Assembly: GCF_000317105.1 (NCBI RefSeq)
Contig: NC_019693.1
Coordinates: 2,418,001-2,482,000 of the forward strand
Direction: 5' to 3'
From: Oscillatoria acuminata PCC 6304
GTDB taxonomy: Bacteria; Cyanobacteriota; Cyanobacteriia; Cyanobacteriales; Laspinemataceae
DNA: 64,000 nucleotides
The notes beneath the pieces are model-generated. The model did no database searches. It saw only the letters and a program-made list of their open reading frames with translations, and was not told where the DNA came from. How positions within the stretch are numbered: the stretch's first letter is position 1; each line of letters opens with the position of its first letter. Shown one piece after another: positions 27,282 to 35,304 of the stretch. The position numbers and the translations under genes are program-made.

Positions 27282-28139
27282 ATGGAAAGACGCGATGTAG
27301 GACTGGTAAAGCGCGAGCAAAAAACGCGCAGTCACGACCTTCAGGATTTAGCTTTGGGTTTAGTATCGACCCAAAGTTTCCCGGCGATCGTCGGCTGTGC
27401 CGATATGATGCTCAAATCCGCTGGGGTGATTTTAGTTGGATTTGAAAAAATCGGAGGCGGTCACTGTACGGCAGTGGTCCGGGGCAAAACGGCGGATGTG
27501 CGCTTGGCGGTAGAAGCCGGTGCTGAAACTGCCGAAAAGTTTGGTCAAGAGGTTTCTAAGCTGGTTATCCCTCGTCCCTTGGCCAATTTGGAAGCTATCC
27601 TCCCCATCGGGGCGCGGTTGAGGGATTTGGCCCAAGGCAATCAAGGACGTCCGACCAATCAAGCGATCGGACTGGTGGAAACCCGAGGATTTCCCGCCTT
27701 GGTGGGTGCAGCAGATGCCATGCTCAAGTCCGCTGATGTGGATTTAACCGGCTATGAAAAGATTGGCGACGGGTTATGCACGGTGATTATCCGAGGCACC
27801 GTGGCGAATGTGGTCGTCGCCGTGGAAGCGGGAATGTTTGAAGCCGAACGGATTGGAGAACTGACCTCGGTGATGGTAATTCCCAGGCCCCTGGATGACT
27901 TGGAACGGTCTCTGCCCCTGGCGAGTTGTTTTGTTGAGACGGTCCAACCCCTGCAAATGCCGGTTGTCATCGAGGAGAAACAGCCTGAACTCTTAGCCTT
28001 GCCCGAGTTGGAGAAACTGAGTAAACCCGAAGAAGTCGAGGTGGAACCCCTGGAACTGCCGGAGTTGCAGGAATTAGAGGAATTACAGGAAGTGCAGGAA
28101 TTACCGAAACTCGAACTGGAGAACCCGGATCAAGAATAA
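27282..28139 (+). CDS. ccmO: Tandem-BMC carboxysome shell protein CcmO with an acidic C-terminal tail
   Basis: A 285-residue protein with two BMC domains in tandem: LGLVSTQSFPAIVGCADMML to about residue 112, and AIGLVETRGFPALVGAADAM to about 215. It is a pseudohexameric shell tile. It starts at ATG 27282 after GGAGAGG. A 20-residue charged N-terminal extension precedes the first domain. Unusually, the last 60 or so residues are a low-complexity, acidic, Leu/Glu/Pro tail (EVEPLELPELQELEELQEVQ) that could be an amphipathic or disordered binding arm. It closes the ccm operon; the downstream gene is on the other strand. Confidence 0.92.
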   Translation: MERRDVGLVKREQKTRSHDLQDLALGLVSTQSFPAIVGCADMMLKSAGVILVGFEKIGGGHCTAVVRGKTADVRLAVEAGAETAEKFGQEVSKLVIPRPLANLEAILPIGARLRDLAQGNQGRPTNQAIGLVETRGFPALVGAADAMLKSADVDLTGYEKIGDGLCTVIIRGTVANVVVAVEAGMFEAERIGELTSVMVIPRPLDDLERSLPLASCFVETVQPLQMPVVIEEKQPELLALPELEKLSKPEEVEVEPLELPELQELEELQEVQELPKLELENPDQE

Positions 28140-28224
28140 ATTGAGGTCGGGCCCCTGGGGATTTTGGCGGGGAGGCGATCGCTGATGGGTTCCTTTCAGC
28201 AGGATTCCCGGTGATTTGGGCAAG

Positions 28225-28521
28225 CTAAGAGTCAGGAATCTCCGTTTGAGACTGGCGATCGAGAATCGCTTCGGCAATCCAGCGAGCAAACGCTTCATCT
28301 CCCATCCGAGATAATGCCTCTAGTAGGATATCTTGCGATTCTTCCGGCGCGTCCCGAGTTAATTCCACAGGTAGGGCTAACAAGGGCATATTCTGGATCA
28401 GTTCCAAGAGGTCCTCGCGGATGCGTTTGCGCTTGGTTTCCAGGACCATCACGGTTCGACGAATCGATCGCTCGCGGGTGACTTCGAGTAATAAAACATC
28501 CTGTTCATAAAAGTTATTCAT
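28225..28521 (-). CDS. Small protein of unknown function next to the ccm operon
   Basis: I start this frame at ATG 28519-28521 (MNNFYEQDVLLLEVTRERS) because AGGAG lies seven to eight bases upstream; a longer frame to 28608 has no such site. The 98-residue product has an N-terminal strand-like region (VLLLEVTRERSIRRTVMVLE), a basic helix (TKRKRIREDLLELI) and a C-terminal acidic helical part (DAPEESQDILLEALSRMGDE). It is convergent with ccmO. I do not recognise the family; the composition is that of a small soluble helical protein. Confidence 0.55.
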   Translation of the reverse strand: MNNFYEQDVLLLEVTRERSIRRTVMVLETKRKRIREDLLELIQNMPLLALPVELTRDAPEESQDILLEALSRMGDEAFARWIAEAILDRQSQTEIPDS

Positions 28522-28888
28522 TAAAAACACTCCTTTGTGGATACCCGGATCCCGAATCCGGTTGCCCTTCCCTACTGAAGACCAGCGCGATCGCCTATTG
28601 TGAGCCATCTTAAACGAATTTCCCCTCCCGTAACTACAGTCCCTGGGTAGGAATTAAGGCCCAAATGTGGTTTCGGCATTTTTCCATCCCTGGAGACCCC
28701 TTCAGGACTGATGCAATTAGGACTTACGCAAGGCGCTAATTTTCCCTTTTAAACCCTCGGTAATTCGGCCTATAACTTAAAGGATATGCCGATAGGATGA
28801 GACTCAAAATCTACAAAAAGACAGGGGGCAATTCCCGAAAATTAGTTCTATTTATAAGGAGTAGTTTAAAAAGTTTACGGAAAATTTT

Positions 28889-29749
28889 ATGGCGACGCAA
28901 GAAAAACAACGCCCCGCTCAACATCAAAACCAACAACCGGGCCTGGAATCAGAAATGAATCCCCGTCCTAAAGCCCGTGCTTCTGAGTATAAAGGCAGTG
29001 GAAAATTAGAAAATAAAGTTGCCCTGATTACGGGTGGAGATAGCGGGATTGGTCGTTCAGTGGCGATTTTGTTTGCCCGAGAAGGAGCGGATGTGGCAAT
29101 TATCTATCTGAACGAACATGAAGATGCCAAAAAAACTCAAGAGATGGTAGAAGCGGAAGGACGTCGCTGTCTGCCGATCGCCGGAGATATTGGAGAAAAA
29201 AGTTTTTGTGAGCAGGTGGTCAAGCAGACCGTGGATGCTTTCGGCCATCTGGATATTCTGATTAATAATGCAGCGGAACAACATCCCCAAGAAAATATTG
29301 AGGATATTACCCAAGAACAGTTGGAAAAAACATTCCGCACCAATATTTTCTCAATGTTTTACCTGACTCAAGCGGCGATGCCTCATCTGAAAGAAGGCAG
29401 TGCGATCGTGAATACGACCTCGGTAACCGCCTATAAGGGAAATGAAACTTTACTGGATTATTCTTCCACCAAGGGGGCGATCGTGGCCTTTACCCGAGCC
29501 TTGTCTCAAAAAGTGGTCAGCAAAGGAATTCGCGTTAATGGGGTCGCACCGGGTCCAATTTGGACTCCCCTAATTCCCGCCACCTTCCCCCCGGAAAAAG
29601 TCGCGTCATTTGGTCAGCAAGTGCCGATGAAACGGGCCGGAGAACCAGAAGAAGTCGCCACTTCCTATGTGTTCCTCGCCTCCGATGATTCTTCTTATAT
29701 GACGGGTCAAATTCTGCATCCCAATGGGGGCACCGTTGTTGGGGGATAA
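28889..29749 (+). CDS. Short-chain dehydrogenase/reductase (stress-type, YhdF/YdaD-like)
   Basis: A 286-residue SDR with a 45-residue N-terminal extension (QRPAQHQNQQPGLESEMNPR) typical of the general-stress-protein 39-like branch. Landmarks: TGGDSGIGRSVAILFAREGA for cofactor binding, DILINNAAEQHPQENIED, catalytic Ser in TSVTAYKGN, the YSSTKGA pair, and VNGVAPGPIWTPLIPATF. The C terminus ends MTGQILHPNGGTVVGG as in this branch. The substrate is unknown; members are often glucose-dehydrogenase-like. The gene is alone, followed by a 1-kb repeat field. Confidence 0.88.
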   Translation: MATQEKQRPAQHQNQQPGLESEMNPRPKARASEYKGSGKLENKVALITGGDSGIGRSVAILFAREGADVAIIYLNEHEDAKKTQEMVEAEGRRCLPIAGDIGEKSFCEQVVKQTVDAFGHLDILINNAAEQHPQENIEDITQEQLEKTFRTNIFSMFYLTQAAMPHLKEGSAIVNTTSVTAYKGNETLLDYSSTKGAIVAFTRALSQKVVSKGIRVNGVAPGPIWTPLIPATFPPEKVASFGQQVPMKRAGEPEEVATSYVFLASDDSSYMTGQILHPNGGTVVGG

Positions 29750-29808
29750 GCGTTGAGCTTGTCACTCAAACTAGCAGGTTAATCCCTCATCTTTTTAGTT
29801 TCAGTGGC

Positions 29809-30240
29809 AGGACTTACGCAGATTTTGAAACCCACATTCCGCATAAGCAAAAATACTTACCCAGAATGTCTCCGCAAGTTTTTTGGCTGAAGCGACCATT
29901 TTCTTAAAATGGCTACAAACCTTGAACTATAATGTTTTCAGCTATTTTCTGTAGAACGGGCTCTATAACTCCCTCCATCGGAGCAAGCACTCAAAAAGTG
30001 CACTTTTTATTGAGAATATTCTCAATAAGCCCAAAAACTCCGGTTACAGTAAGGACCATCGTTCCCATAGATTTTATAGAAAATCGCTGGAACCCTTTAT
30101 GGGCAAAGGTTTTAAAAAATAAAAACTCAGCAATTAAACCTGCGGAATGTGGGTTGAAAATCAATTTACCATAAATGTAGAGGCGAGAAAGCGAATCGCC
30201 TCTACATTAATGGGTTCATGTTAAATCTTGTGTAAGTTGT
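29809..30240. repeat. MITE-like repeat, GGACTTACGCA family, carrying a nested element
   Basis: The left end AGGACTTACGCAGATTTTGA (29809 on) and the right end TGTGTAAGTTGT (30229-30240) enclose the family palindrome TGTAGAGGCG/CGCCTCTACA near 30177-30205. It is interrupted by the 323-bp element at 29831-30153. Removing that element and one TTGAAA restores a sequence like the copy at 33584-33688. Confidence 0.7.
29831..30153. mobile_element. 323-bp non-autonomous element with 13-bp ends and TTGAAA target duplication
   Basis: Ends CCCACATTCCGCA (29831-29843) and TGCGGAATGTGGG (30141-30153) are perfect inverted repeats. TTGAAA occurs directly on both flanks (29825-29830 and 30154-30159). The interior has no credible gene, so it is a MITE moved by an unseen transposase, or an internally deleted IS. 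Confidence 0.8.
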
Positions 30241-30246
30241 CAAAAT

Positions 30247-30643
30247 AAAAACCCACACCCTCAAGGGTGGGGCTACACAGACAAAGCCCGCCTGCGCGGG
30301 CTGAAGAGTATTGTTAAGGTCTTTGATATCAAATCCGGTTGTAAAAGGTGATGTTCTTTCTTATTCTTAGCCTGCGTTTGGCGCAGCCTGCGCGACAGCG
30401 CTTAGGCAGGTTTCTTAGGGGATTGCAAAATATAAATCATCCAACCGTTCAACTGAAAGAAATGTAGGGGCGCAATGCTTGCGCCCTTGGGGCGCAAGCA
30501 TTGCGCCCCTACAAGAAACGGGGCTACTCCGTCGATTCGTCACTACGAACGAACGTTTTGGAGGTTTTATTTTTTGGAGTTCCCTTAGCCTGCGAAGGCA
30601 GGCTTCGTCCTGTGAGCCTCCACCCTTTAGGGTGTAGGTTTTT
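30247..30643. repeat. MITE-like element with long terminal inverted repeats, copy 2
   Basis: A second copy of the element at 4528-4856. The left end AAAAACCCACACCCTCAAGG with GCCCGCCTGCGCGGGCT and the right end AGCCTGCGAAGGCAGGC to GGTGTAGGTTTTT are inverted repeats. The core shares TAAATCATCCAACCGTTCAA and TTTATTTTTTGGAGTTCCCT with copy 1. The central palindrome (30463-30513, TGTAGGGGCGCAATGCTTGC) is a different sequence from that in copy 1 at the same place. Confidence 0.75.
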
Positions 30644-30699
30644 ACAACCCTTTAACAAGCGGATTCCCGATGATTTAGAACTTGCTTTTTAATCGGTTA

Positions 30700-30735
30700 A
30701 AAACAAAAAAAGGGGAAGTATTACACCCCCCCTTT
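30700..30735 (-). terminator. Rho-independent terminator of the hemerythrin gene
   Basis: Read on the minus strand, AAAGGGG pairs with CCCCTTT around an about 13-base loop, followed by a long U-tract (TTTTTTTGTTTTT). It lies about 50 bases after the hemerythrin stop codon. Confidence 0.75.
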
Positions 30736-30786
30736 CAGCTAATTTACAACGTTAGGTTAGCAACCCACAGCAACTGAGTCCTAATC

Positions 30787-31809
30787 TTAGGACACCATTG
30801 ATTGCTGAATGCGGCTTTTGGCTTCTTTGAACTGCTTAGATAGTTGTTGCATTTGAGCCTCATTCATGGTCTGGCGGAATTTATTGAACATATCGTTCTC
30901 TTCTTCCTTGACATGATGCTGCACCATATCTTTCAACTGTTTGACACGAGTCATAAAGCTGGCATCGCTACCGTTGCTGGATTTGATGGCTTCCAGGAGT
31001 TGTTTCATTTCCGCCTGCTCGTTATACAGATGTTGCACTTCCGGGAATTGAGCGCGGATGGCGGGATAGACTACTTCTTCTTCCGCTTCCGAGTGAGCGC
31101 TGAGGTCCTTATAGATTTGACCGAAGAATTCTTCGCGTTTCTTAGCGTCGTTGGTGTTTTCAATTTCCATGAAGAGGGTATCTACCTTGCGGTGATCTTC
31201 ATAGATGATTTCCAGAACGTTCATATCATCTTTGGCGCGGCTGGCGGCGCTACCAAAGACACCACTCAAGGCTGCCATTGCATCTTGAACCCGACTCCAG
31301 ACGCCTTGATCCGGGTCTTGTCCGGTGAGTTCGCGAGTGCCGAGGACTTCCAGAATACCCTTGAGTTGTTCTTGGTGAGAACGGTTTTCAAAGTTGACGG
31401 TATTCAGGGGAGTGATGGCGGCTTCAACGTCAGCGCCGACGACTTGTGCGGCTTTATGGACGAGGAGTCCTTTCATCACCTGAGCGTGTTTGAGCAATTC
31501 GTGCTGAGAGATTTTCTCAAACAGGGACATTTTGGAATCTTCCATCATTTTCTGAGCCTGTTTCAGGGTTTGCTCGGTGGTGCTATTCGGCTCAGAGGGA
31601 TTGCCATATTGAATGATGGTGGTTTCCAGGATGCCGAGGTTTTTGCGGTCATCCTCTAGCATACTTTGCAAGCGATCGCGGATATCGGCGTCGCTGGTGG
31701 CGCTGATAAATTTTTGTTCATTAGAAATGAGGAAATTTTGCACAGCTTTCATATCGGCCAATTTTTGGGCGATCGCCATGCGTTTAGTATCTTGTAATTG
31801 AACAGTCAT
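30787..31809 (-). CDS. Hemerythrin (HHE) domain protein with extra N-terminal helical domain
   Basis: A 340-residue all-helical protein. The C-terminal half (from about residue 198) is a hemerythrin HHE domain with the expected iron ligands: EDHRKVDTLFMEIE, SAHSEAEEEVVYPAI, YNEQAEMKQLLEAI and QHHVKEEENDMFNKF. It probably holds a non-haem di-iron centre for oxygen, NO or redox sensing, or for iron handling. The N-terminal half (NFLISNEQKFISATSDADIR, HELLKHAQVMKGLL) is a second helical bundle of unknown role, which may itself be a degenerate four-helix domain. AGGAG lies a few bases before ATG 31807-31809. A clear terminator follows. Confidence 0.85.
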   Translation of the reverse strand: MTVQLQDTKRMAIAQKLADMKAVQNFLISNEQKFISATSDADIRDRLQSMLEDDRKNLGILETTIIQYGNPSEPNSTTEQTLKQAQKMMEDSKMSLFEKISQHELLKHAQVMKGLLVHKAAQVVGADVEAAITPLNTVNFENRSHQEQLKGILEVLGTRELTGQDPDQGVWSRVQDAMAALSGVFGSAASRAKDDMNVLEIIYEDHRKVDTLFMEIENTNDAKKREEFFGQIYKDLSAHSEAEEEVVYPAIRAQFPEVQHLYNEQAEMKQLLEAIKSSNGSDASFMTRVKQLKDMVQHHVKEEENDMFNKFRQTMNEAQMQQLSKQFKEAKSRIQQSMVS

Positions 31810-32259
31810 TCGGGTGTTCTCCTCGAAATTCAGGATTTAAAGTTGTTGTCAACTATCCTTCACTTTAAAAGATGACACTTTTAAATTCATCCTTCTTTAG
31901 GCAGATCGTAGTGTTTTTAAAGCAAAACAAATTTTCAGGCCAATAACGAAAGATTTAGTAATAACTTTTACTTATTCATCAGGAATTACAAGACTCTAAA
32001 CAGTATAAATCAAGGGGAAAGTTAGGAAATCAGGGTAGAGTAGCCAGATTTCTTCAATTGTCATCTTAAGGCTAAATCCTCCTTTTGACTGGGAAGTTTT
32101 TATGCCTTTAGGAGGTACACAGTTTGAAATAAAATCTATAGTAAGACAAGGTAACAATTAGTCATCGACTGGGAAAGAGATGGGGGAATGAGCAAGGGAA
32201 AAATTGACGGATACAGCGACTTGATGAATAGGGGCAATTTCCCCGGGGAAACCCCCTAT
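31810..32259. other. Intergenic region, no gene recognised
   Basis: This AT-rich stretch lies between the hemerythrin start and the dprA stop. No coding frame is convincing. A minus-strand TTGACA (31847-31852) is a possible -35 for the hemerythrin gene, but no good -10 follows. Confidence 0.35.
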
Positions 32260-33408
32260 TCAAATTCGCCGATAGCGCATTCCCGGTAATTGTTCAACTA
32301 AGCCGATTAATTCGAGTTGCAATAACGCACTGGAGACCGAGGCGGCATCGAGTTGGGCTTGGGATACAATTAAGTCGAAGGCGATCGGCTCGATCTCCGT
32401 TGCCTCCCAGACTTGTTGCAAGGGTGGCTCTAAATCCGGAACCACTGGCAGGGGTGGCACTACTGCTGTGGAAGGAGTGGGGGTTGCCGCAGTGGGGGCA
32501 GGGGTGGGATGATATTTGGGTATGGCCCCTAGCATTTCCAGCAATTCAGTTTCATTGATGATGGTTTCGGCCCCATTTTTCAACAAGCGTAAACAGCCTT
32601 GCGAATTAGGGTCATCAATGCGTCCGGGTAAGGCAAAGACATCTCGACTGTATTCATTGGCGACTTTGGCCGTAATCAGCGCCCCCGATCGCTCGGGTGC
32701 TTCCATGACCAGAATGGCCTGACTTAACCCGGCAATAATTCGATTGCGTTGCGCGAAATGTTCTCGCCTTGTGAGGGTTCCCACAGGATGTTCACTCACA
32801 AATAATCCCTTTTGTATAATTTTTTCAGAGAGATGACGATTGGTCTCTGGATATATTTTGTTGAGGGGAGTTCCGAAAACGGCGATCGTGCGACCATCGG
32901 CATCTAAACAACCGAGATGGGCGTGAGTATCGATGCCTGCGGCCATGCCAGAGACAATGGTAAAGCCACATTCCGCTAGAATCTGGCTAATTCGGCGCGT
33001 CCATCGCTGCCCATATTCGGAGGGATTACGAGTGCCGACAATGCCGACAATGGGGCGATTGCCGAGGGTTTCCTGGCGATCGATGTGACCTTGGTAATAC
33101 AGCAGGGGGGGTGGGTTAGGAATTTCCCCGAGCAAACGCGGATAATCGGGGTCGGCAGGGGTCCAAAAATTGGGGTTTTGGCGCAGATGTTCGCTGTAGA
33201 GTTGTTCGGGATTTAGTTGCGATCGCCTTGTGACAATTTTTTCCACCAGTTGCGGACCTAAACCCTGGACCTGAGTGAGAGCCTCGGGTTCAGCTTGCCA
33301 AGCAGCGGCTAAACTGCCGAAATATTTAAACAATCGCCCCAGCATAACCGGGCCAACTGCGGGAATTTGCGACCAAGCCACCCAAAATGCTCGTTCTTCC
33401 AGATACAT
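32260..33408 (-). CDS. dprA: DNA-processing protein DprA
   Basis: A 382-residue DprA/Smf protein, which binds incoming single-stranded DNA and loads RecA during natural transformation. N-terminal SAM-like helices (VQGLGPQLVEKIVTRR) precede the Rossmann-like core: PIVGIVGTRNPSEYGQRW, TIVSGMAAGIDTHAHLG, GTPLNKIYPETNRHLSE, RREHFAQRNRIIAGLS and GALITAKVANEYSRDVFALP. A Pro/Thr-rich linker (about residues 300-325) leads to a C-terminal winged-helix domain (IEPIAFDLIVSQAQLDAASV). Length is normal. It sits alone upstream of repeats. Confidence 0.95.
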   Translation of the reverse strand: MYLEERAFWVAWSQIPAVGPVMLGRLFKYFGSLAAAWQAEPEALTQVQGLGPQLVEKIVTRRSQLNPEQLYSEHLRQNPNFWTPADPDYPRLLGEIPNPPPLLYYQGHIDRQETLGNRPIVGIVGTRNPSEYGQRWTRRISQILAECGFTIVSGMAAGIDTHAHLGCLDADGRTIAVFGTPLNKIYPETNRHLSEKIIQKGLFVSEHPVGTLTRREHFAQRNRIIAGLSQAILVMEAPERSGALITAKVANEYSRDVFALPGRIDDPNSQGCLRLLKNGAETIINETELLEMLGAIPKYHPTPAPTAATPTPSTAVVPPLPVVPDLEPPLQQVWEATEIEPIAFDLIVSQAQLDAASVSSALLQLELIGLVEQLPGMRYRRI

Positions 33409-33583
33409 TAACCCTAAGGACTCCTATCGAAAAATCGGGGGGAAATATAGGCGATCGCATCTTACGAGTACCCTTCGGAATCCTTCCTGGGAGAGCCATC
33501 ACCATTGAGGCTCATCATCCAGGGAAGGGATGGCGATCGTACCCCCTTGAATTTTAGGGGAAAGTGTAGTTTGGAACAACGGC

Positions 33584-33688
33584 AGGATTTACTCATATTT
33601 TGAAAAACCACCCCAAATAATGTAGAGGCGATTCGCGAATCGCCTCTACATTTATTTAGGTTTCGATGTTACAGATTGCGTAAGTCCT
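33584..33688. repeat. MITE-like repeat, GGACTTACGCA family, full copy
   Basis: Ends AGGATTTACTCA (33584-33595) and TGCGTAAGTCCT (33677-33688) flank the palindrome AATGTAGAGGCGATTCGCGA with its complement (about 33619-33652). This 105-bp copy is the best reference for the family. Confidence 0.75.
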
Positions 33689-33697
33689 CTGTAGGCA

Positions 33698-34960
33698 TTA
33701 GGCAGTCACCGGGTCCAAGGACTGGCTGGATTGGATCAGCAGTGTACTGTATAAGTGACTGAGTTGACGAGCCACGCCATCCCAGCTAAACTGGCTTTCG
33801 ACCCGTTCGCGTGCGGCTTGGCCTAATTCATTTTGCCAGTCGGGGTGAGCTAAAATGCGGTCAATCGCGACGGCAAAGGCGGCATCGTCTTGGGCTGGAC
33901 AGAGTAGACCTGTTTCTTCTGAAACCACCGTGTACTGTAATCCGCCTACATCTGAGGCTACAACCGGGGTCCGGCTGGCCATTGCTTCGATCGCCACTAA
34001 TCCAAAGGGTTCATAATGGCTAGGAACCACGCAGACATTGGCTGCTGCATAATATAACGGTAATTCGTCATGGCCGATTCGTCCGGGGAAGGTTGTCAAG
34101 TCAGCAATTCCCAATTTTTCTACTAGACTGCCAATGCGATCGCGTTCTTTGCCATCGCTTTGACCCGGACGCCAACCCCCACCAATCATCAGCCGGACAT
34201 CCTGCTGACCCCGCAGGGTGGAACGACTCATCGCCCGAACCAAGGTTTCAATCCCTTTGCGTCGGTCAAATCGACCCACATAAAAGACGACGGAACTCTC
34301 CTCATGAATGCCCAGTTTTTCCCGCGCTATTGCCTGGGAAACACCGCCAAATTGATGAATATCGGTGCCACAAGGAATCACATCGATCAGTCCCTTGGAG
34401 GAAACAAGGGTTCTCATATGTTCTTTTTCCTGGGGAGAAGTCGCCACAATGCGATCGGCATTTTCCAAACAAGCCTTTTCAATGCCTAAGCGTGTACTAG
34501 CAATCATCGGAATGGTGGAAACAGCTTTATACTTGACCGCACCCAGAGAGTGGTAAGTATGAACCTGTTGCATGGGTTGAAATTTTTTCAACTCCATTCC
34601 CACTGCTGCCGAAATCCAGTAATTCGTATGCACCAGGCGATAGTCTACGCGCTGTTGTTCTTGAAATTTCAGAAATTCCTGAACAAACTGCGGGACATAT
34701 TCATAAATTTTTTGCCGGGGAACGAATTCTTCGGGTCCGGCGACTAAGCGAATGGTCCGACAATTGGGGGTATGTTGTACCACCGTTGATTGTGTCGCAT
34801 TGGACTTGCGGGTGAACATATCAACTTGCCACCCGAGATTTCCTAACGCTTCTCCAACCTTACGGACATAAACATTTTGGCCTCCGGCTTCTTCTTTACC
34901 AATTTCTATGGCCGGGTCGCCATGAACCGAAATTAAAGCAATCGACTTTGACGTTATCAT
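33698..34960 (-). CDS. GT4-family glycosyltransferase (sucrose-phosphate-synthase-like)
   Basis: A 420-residue GT-B retaining glycosyltransferase of family GT4. The N terminus (SVHGDPAIEIGKEEAGGQNV) is the donor/acceptor-loop signature shared by MshA, sucrose synthase and sucrose-phosphate synthase. The C-terminal domain has VVFYVGRFDRRKGIETLVRA, LMIGGGW and the EX7E motif HYEPFGLVAIEAMASRTPVV. It transfers a sugar from a nucleotide sugar (UDP- or GDP-sugar; not resolvable). The phosphatase domain of two-domain sucrose-phosphate synthases is absent. The acceptor could be a sugar phosphate or a polysaccharide precursor. Confidence 0.85.
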   Translation of the reverse strand: MITSKSIALISVHGDPAIEIGKEEAGGQNVYVRKVGEALGNLGWQVDMFTRKSNATQSTVVQHTPNCRTIRLVAGPEEFVPRQKIYEYVPQFVQEFLKFQEQQRVDYRLVHTNYWISAAVGMELKKFQPMQQVHTYHSLGAVKYKAVSTIPMIASTRLGIEKACLENADRIVATSPQEKEHMRTLVSSKGLIDVIPCGTDIHQFGGVSQAIAREKLGIHEESSVVFYVGRFDRRKGIETLVRAMSRSTLRGQQDVRLMIGGGWRPGQSDGKERDRIGSLVEKLGIADLTTFPGRIGHDELPLYYAAANVCVVPSHYEPFGLVAIEAMASRTPVVASDVGGLQYTVVSEETGLLCPAQDDAAFAVAIDRILAHPDWQNELGQAARERVESQFSWDGVARQLSHLYSTLLIQSSQSLDPVTA

Positions 34961-35304
34961 GGGTATAAGCTAGGAGTGAAGAAACTGAATCATAAAAACA
35001 CGGCCAGTGTTGATCGGTGGGATTCCAGTTCGGTTGGGTTATCCCTGAATACTAGAGTTGACCTGGATTGTGTGGGGGCTTCTTAAAACTAGGCTTAGTG
35101 ACTCCAGGACTGGTACTGGAAATCAAAGCGTTGACCTAACATCCTTTTCAGTCAAAAATCTGAGCAAAACCCCCTATTTAGGGGTTGAGATCGGTCATTT
35201 TTCCCTTGCATAAAATGAATTAGGAAGATAGACCCCTACAGTAGAGCTTTGTTCTTCCGAACTTTTTTACTGGGAAAATTTATACGGAAATAATAAAAAA
35301 TAAT
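34961..35304. other. Intergenic region upstream of the ISL3 element, nothing recognised
   Basis: AT-rich flank between the glycosyltransferase start and the left end of the insertion sequence. It should hold the glycosyltransferase promoter on the minus strand; no clear -35/-10 pair is seen. Confidence 0.35.

Noticed and set aside
28729-28740. AGGACTTACGCA end as a complete MITE
   Set aside because: Only one end of the family was found; no partner end nearby, so no element is called.
29932-30174. 80-codon frame inside the repeat field after the SDR gene
   Set aside because: It lies almost entirely within the 323-bp MITE and runs into a palindrome, with no ribosome-binding site or family features.
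30844-31659. 271-codon plus-strand frame opposite the hemerythrin gene
   Set aside because: It is a mirror of the coding strand. The minus-strand frame has a clear hemerythrin domain, ribosome-binding site and terminator.
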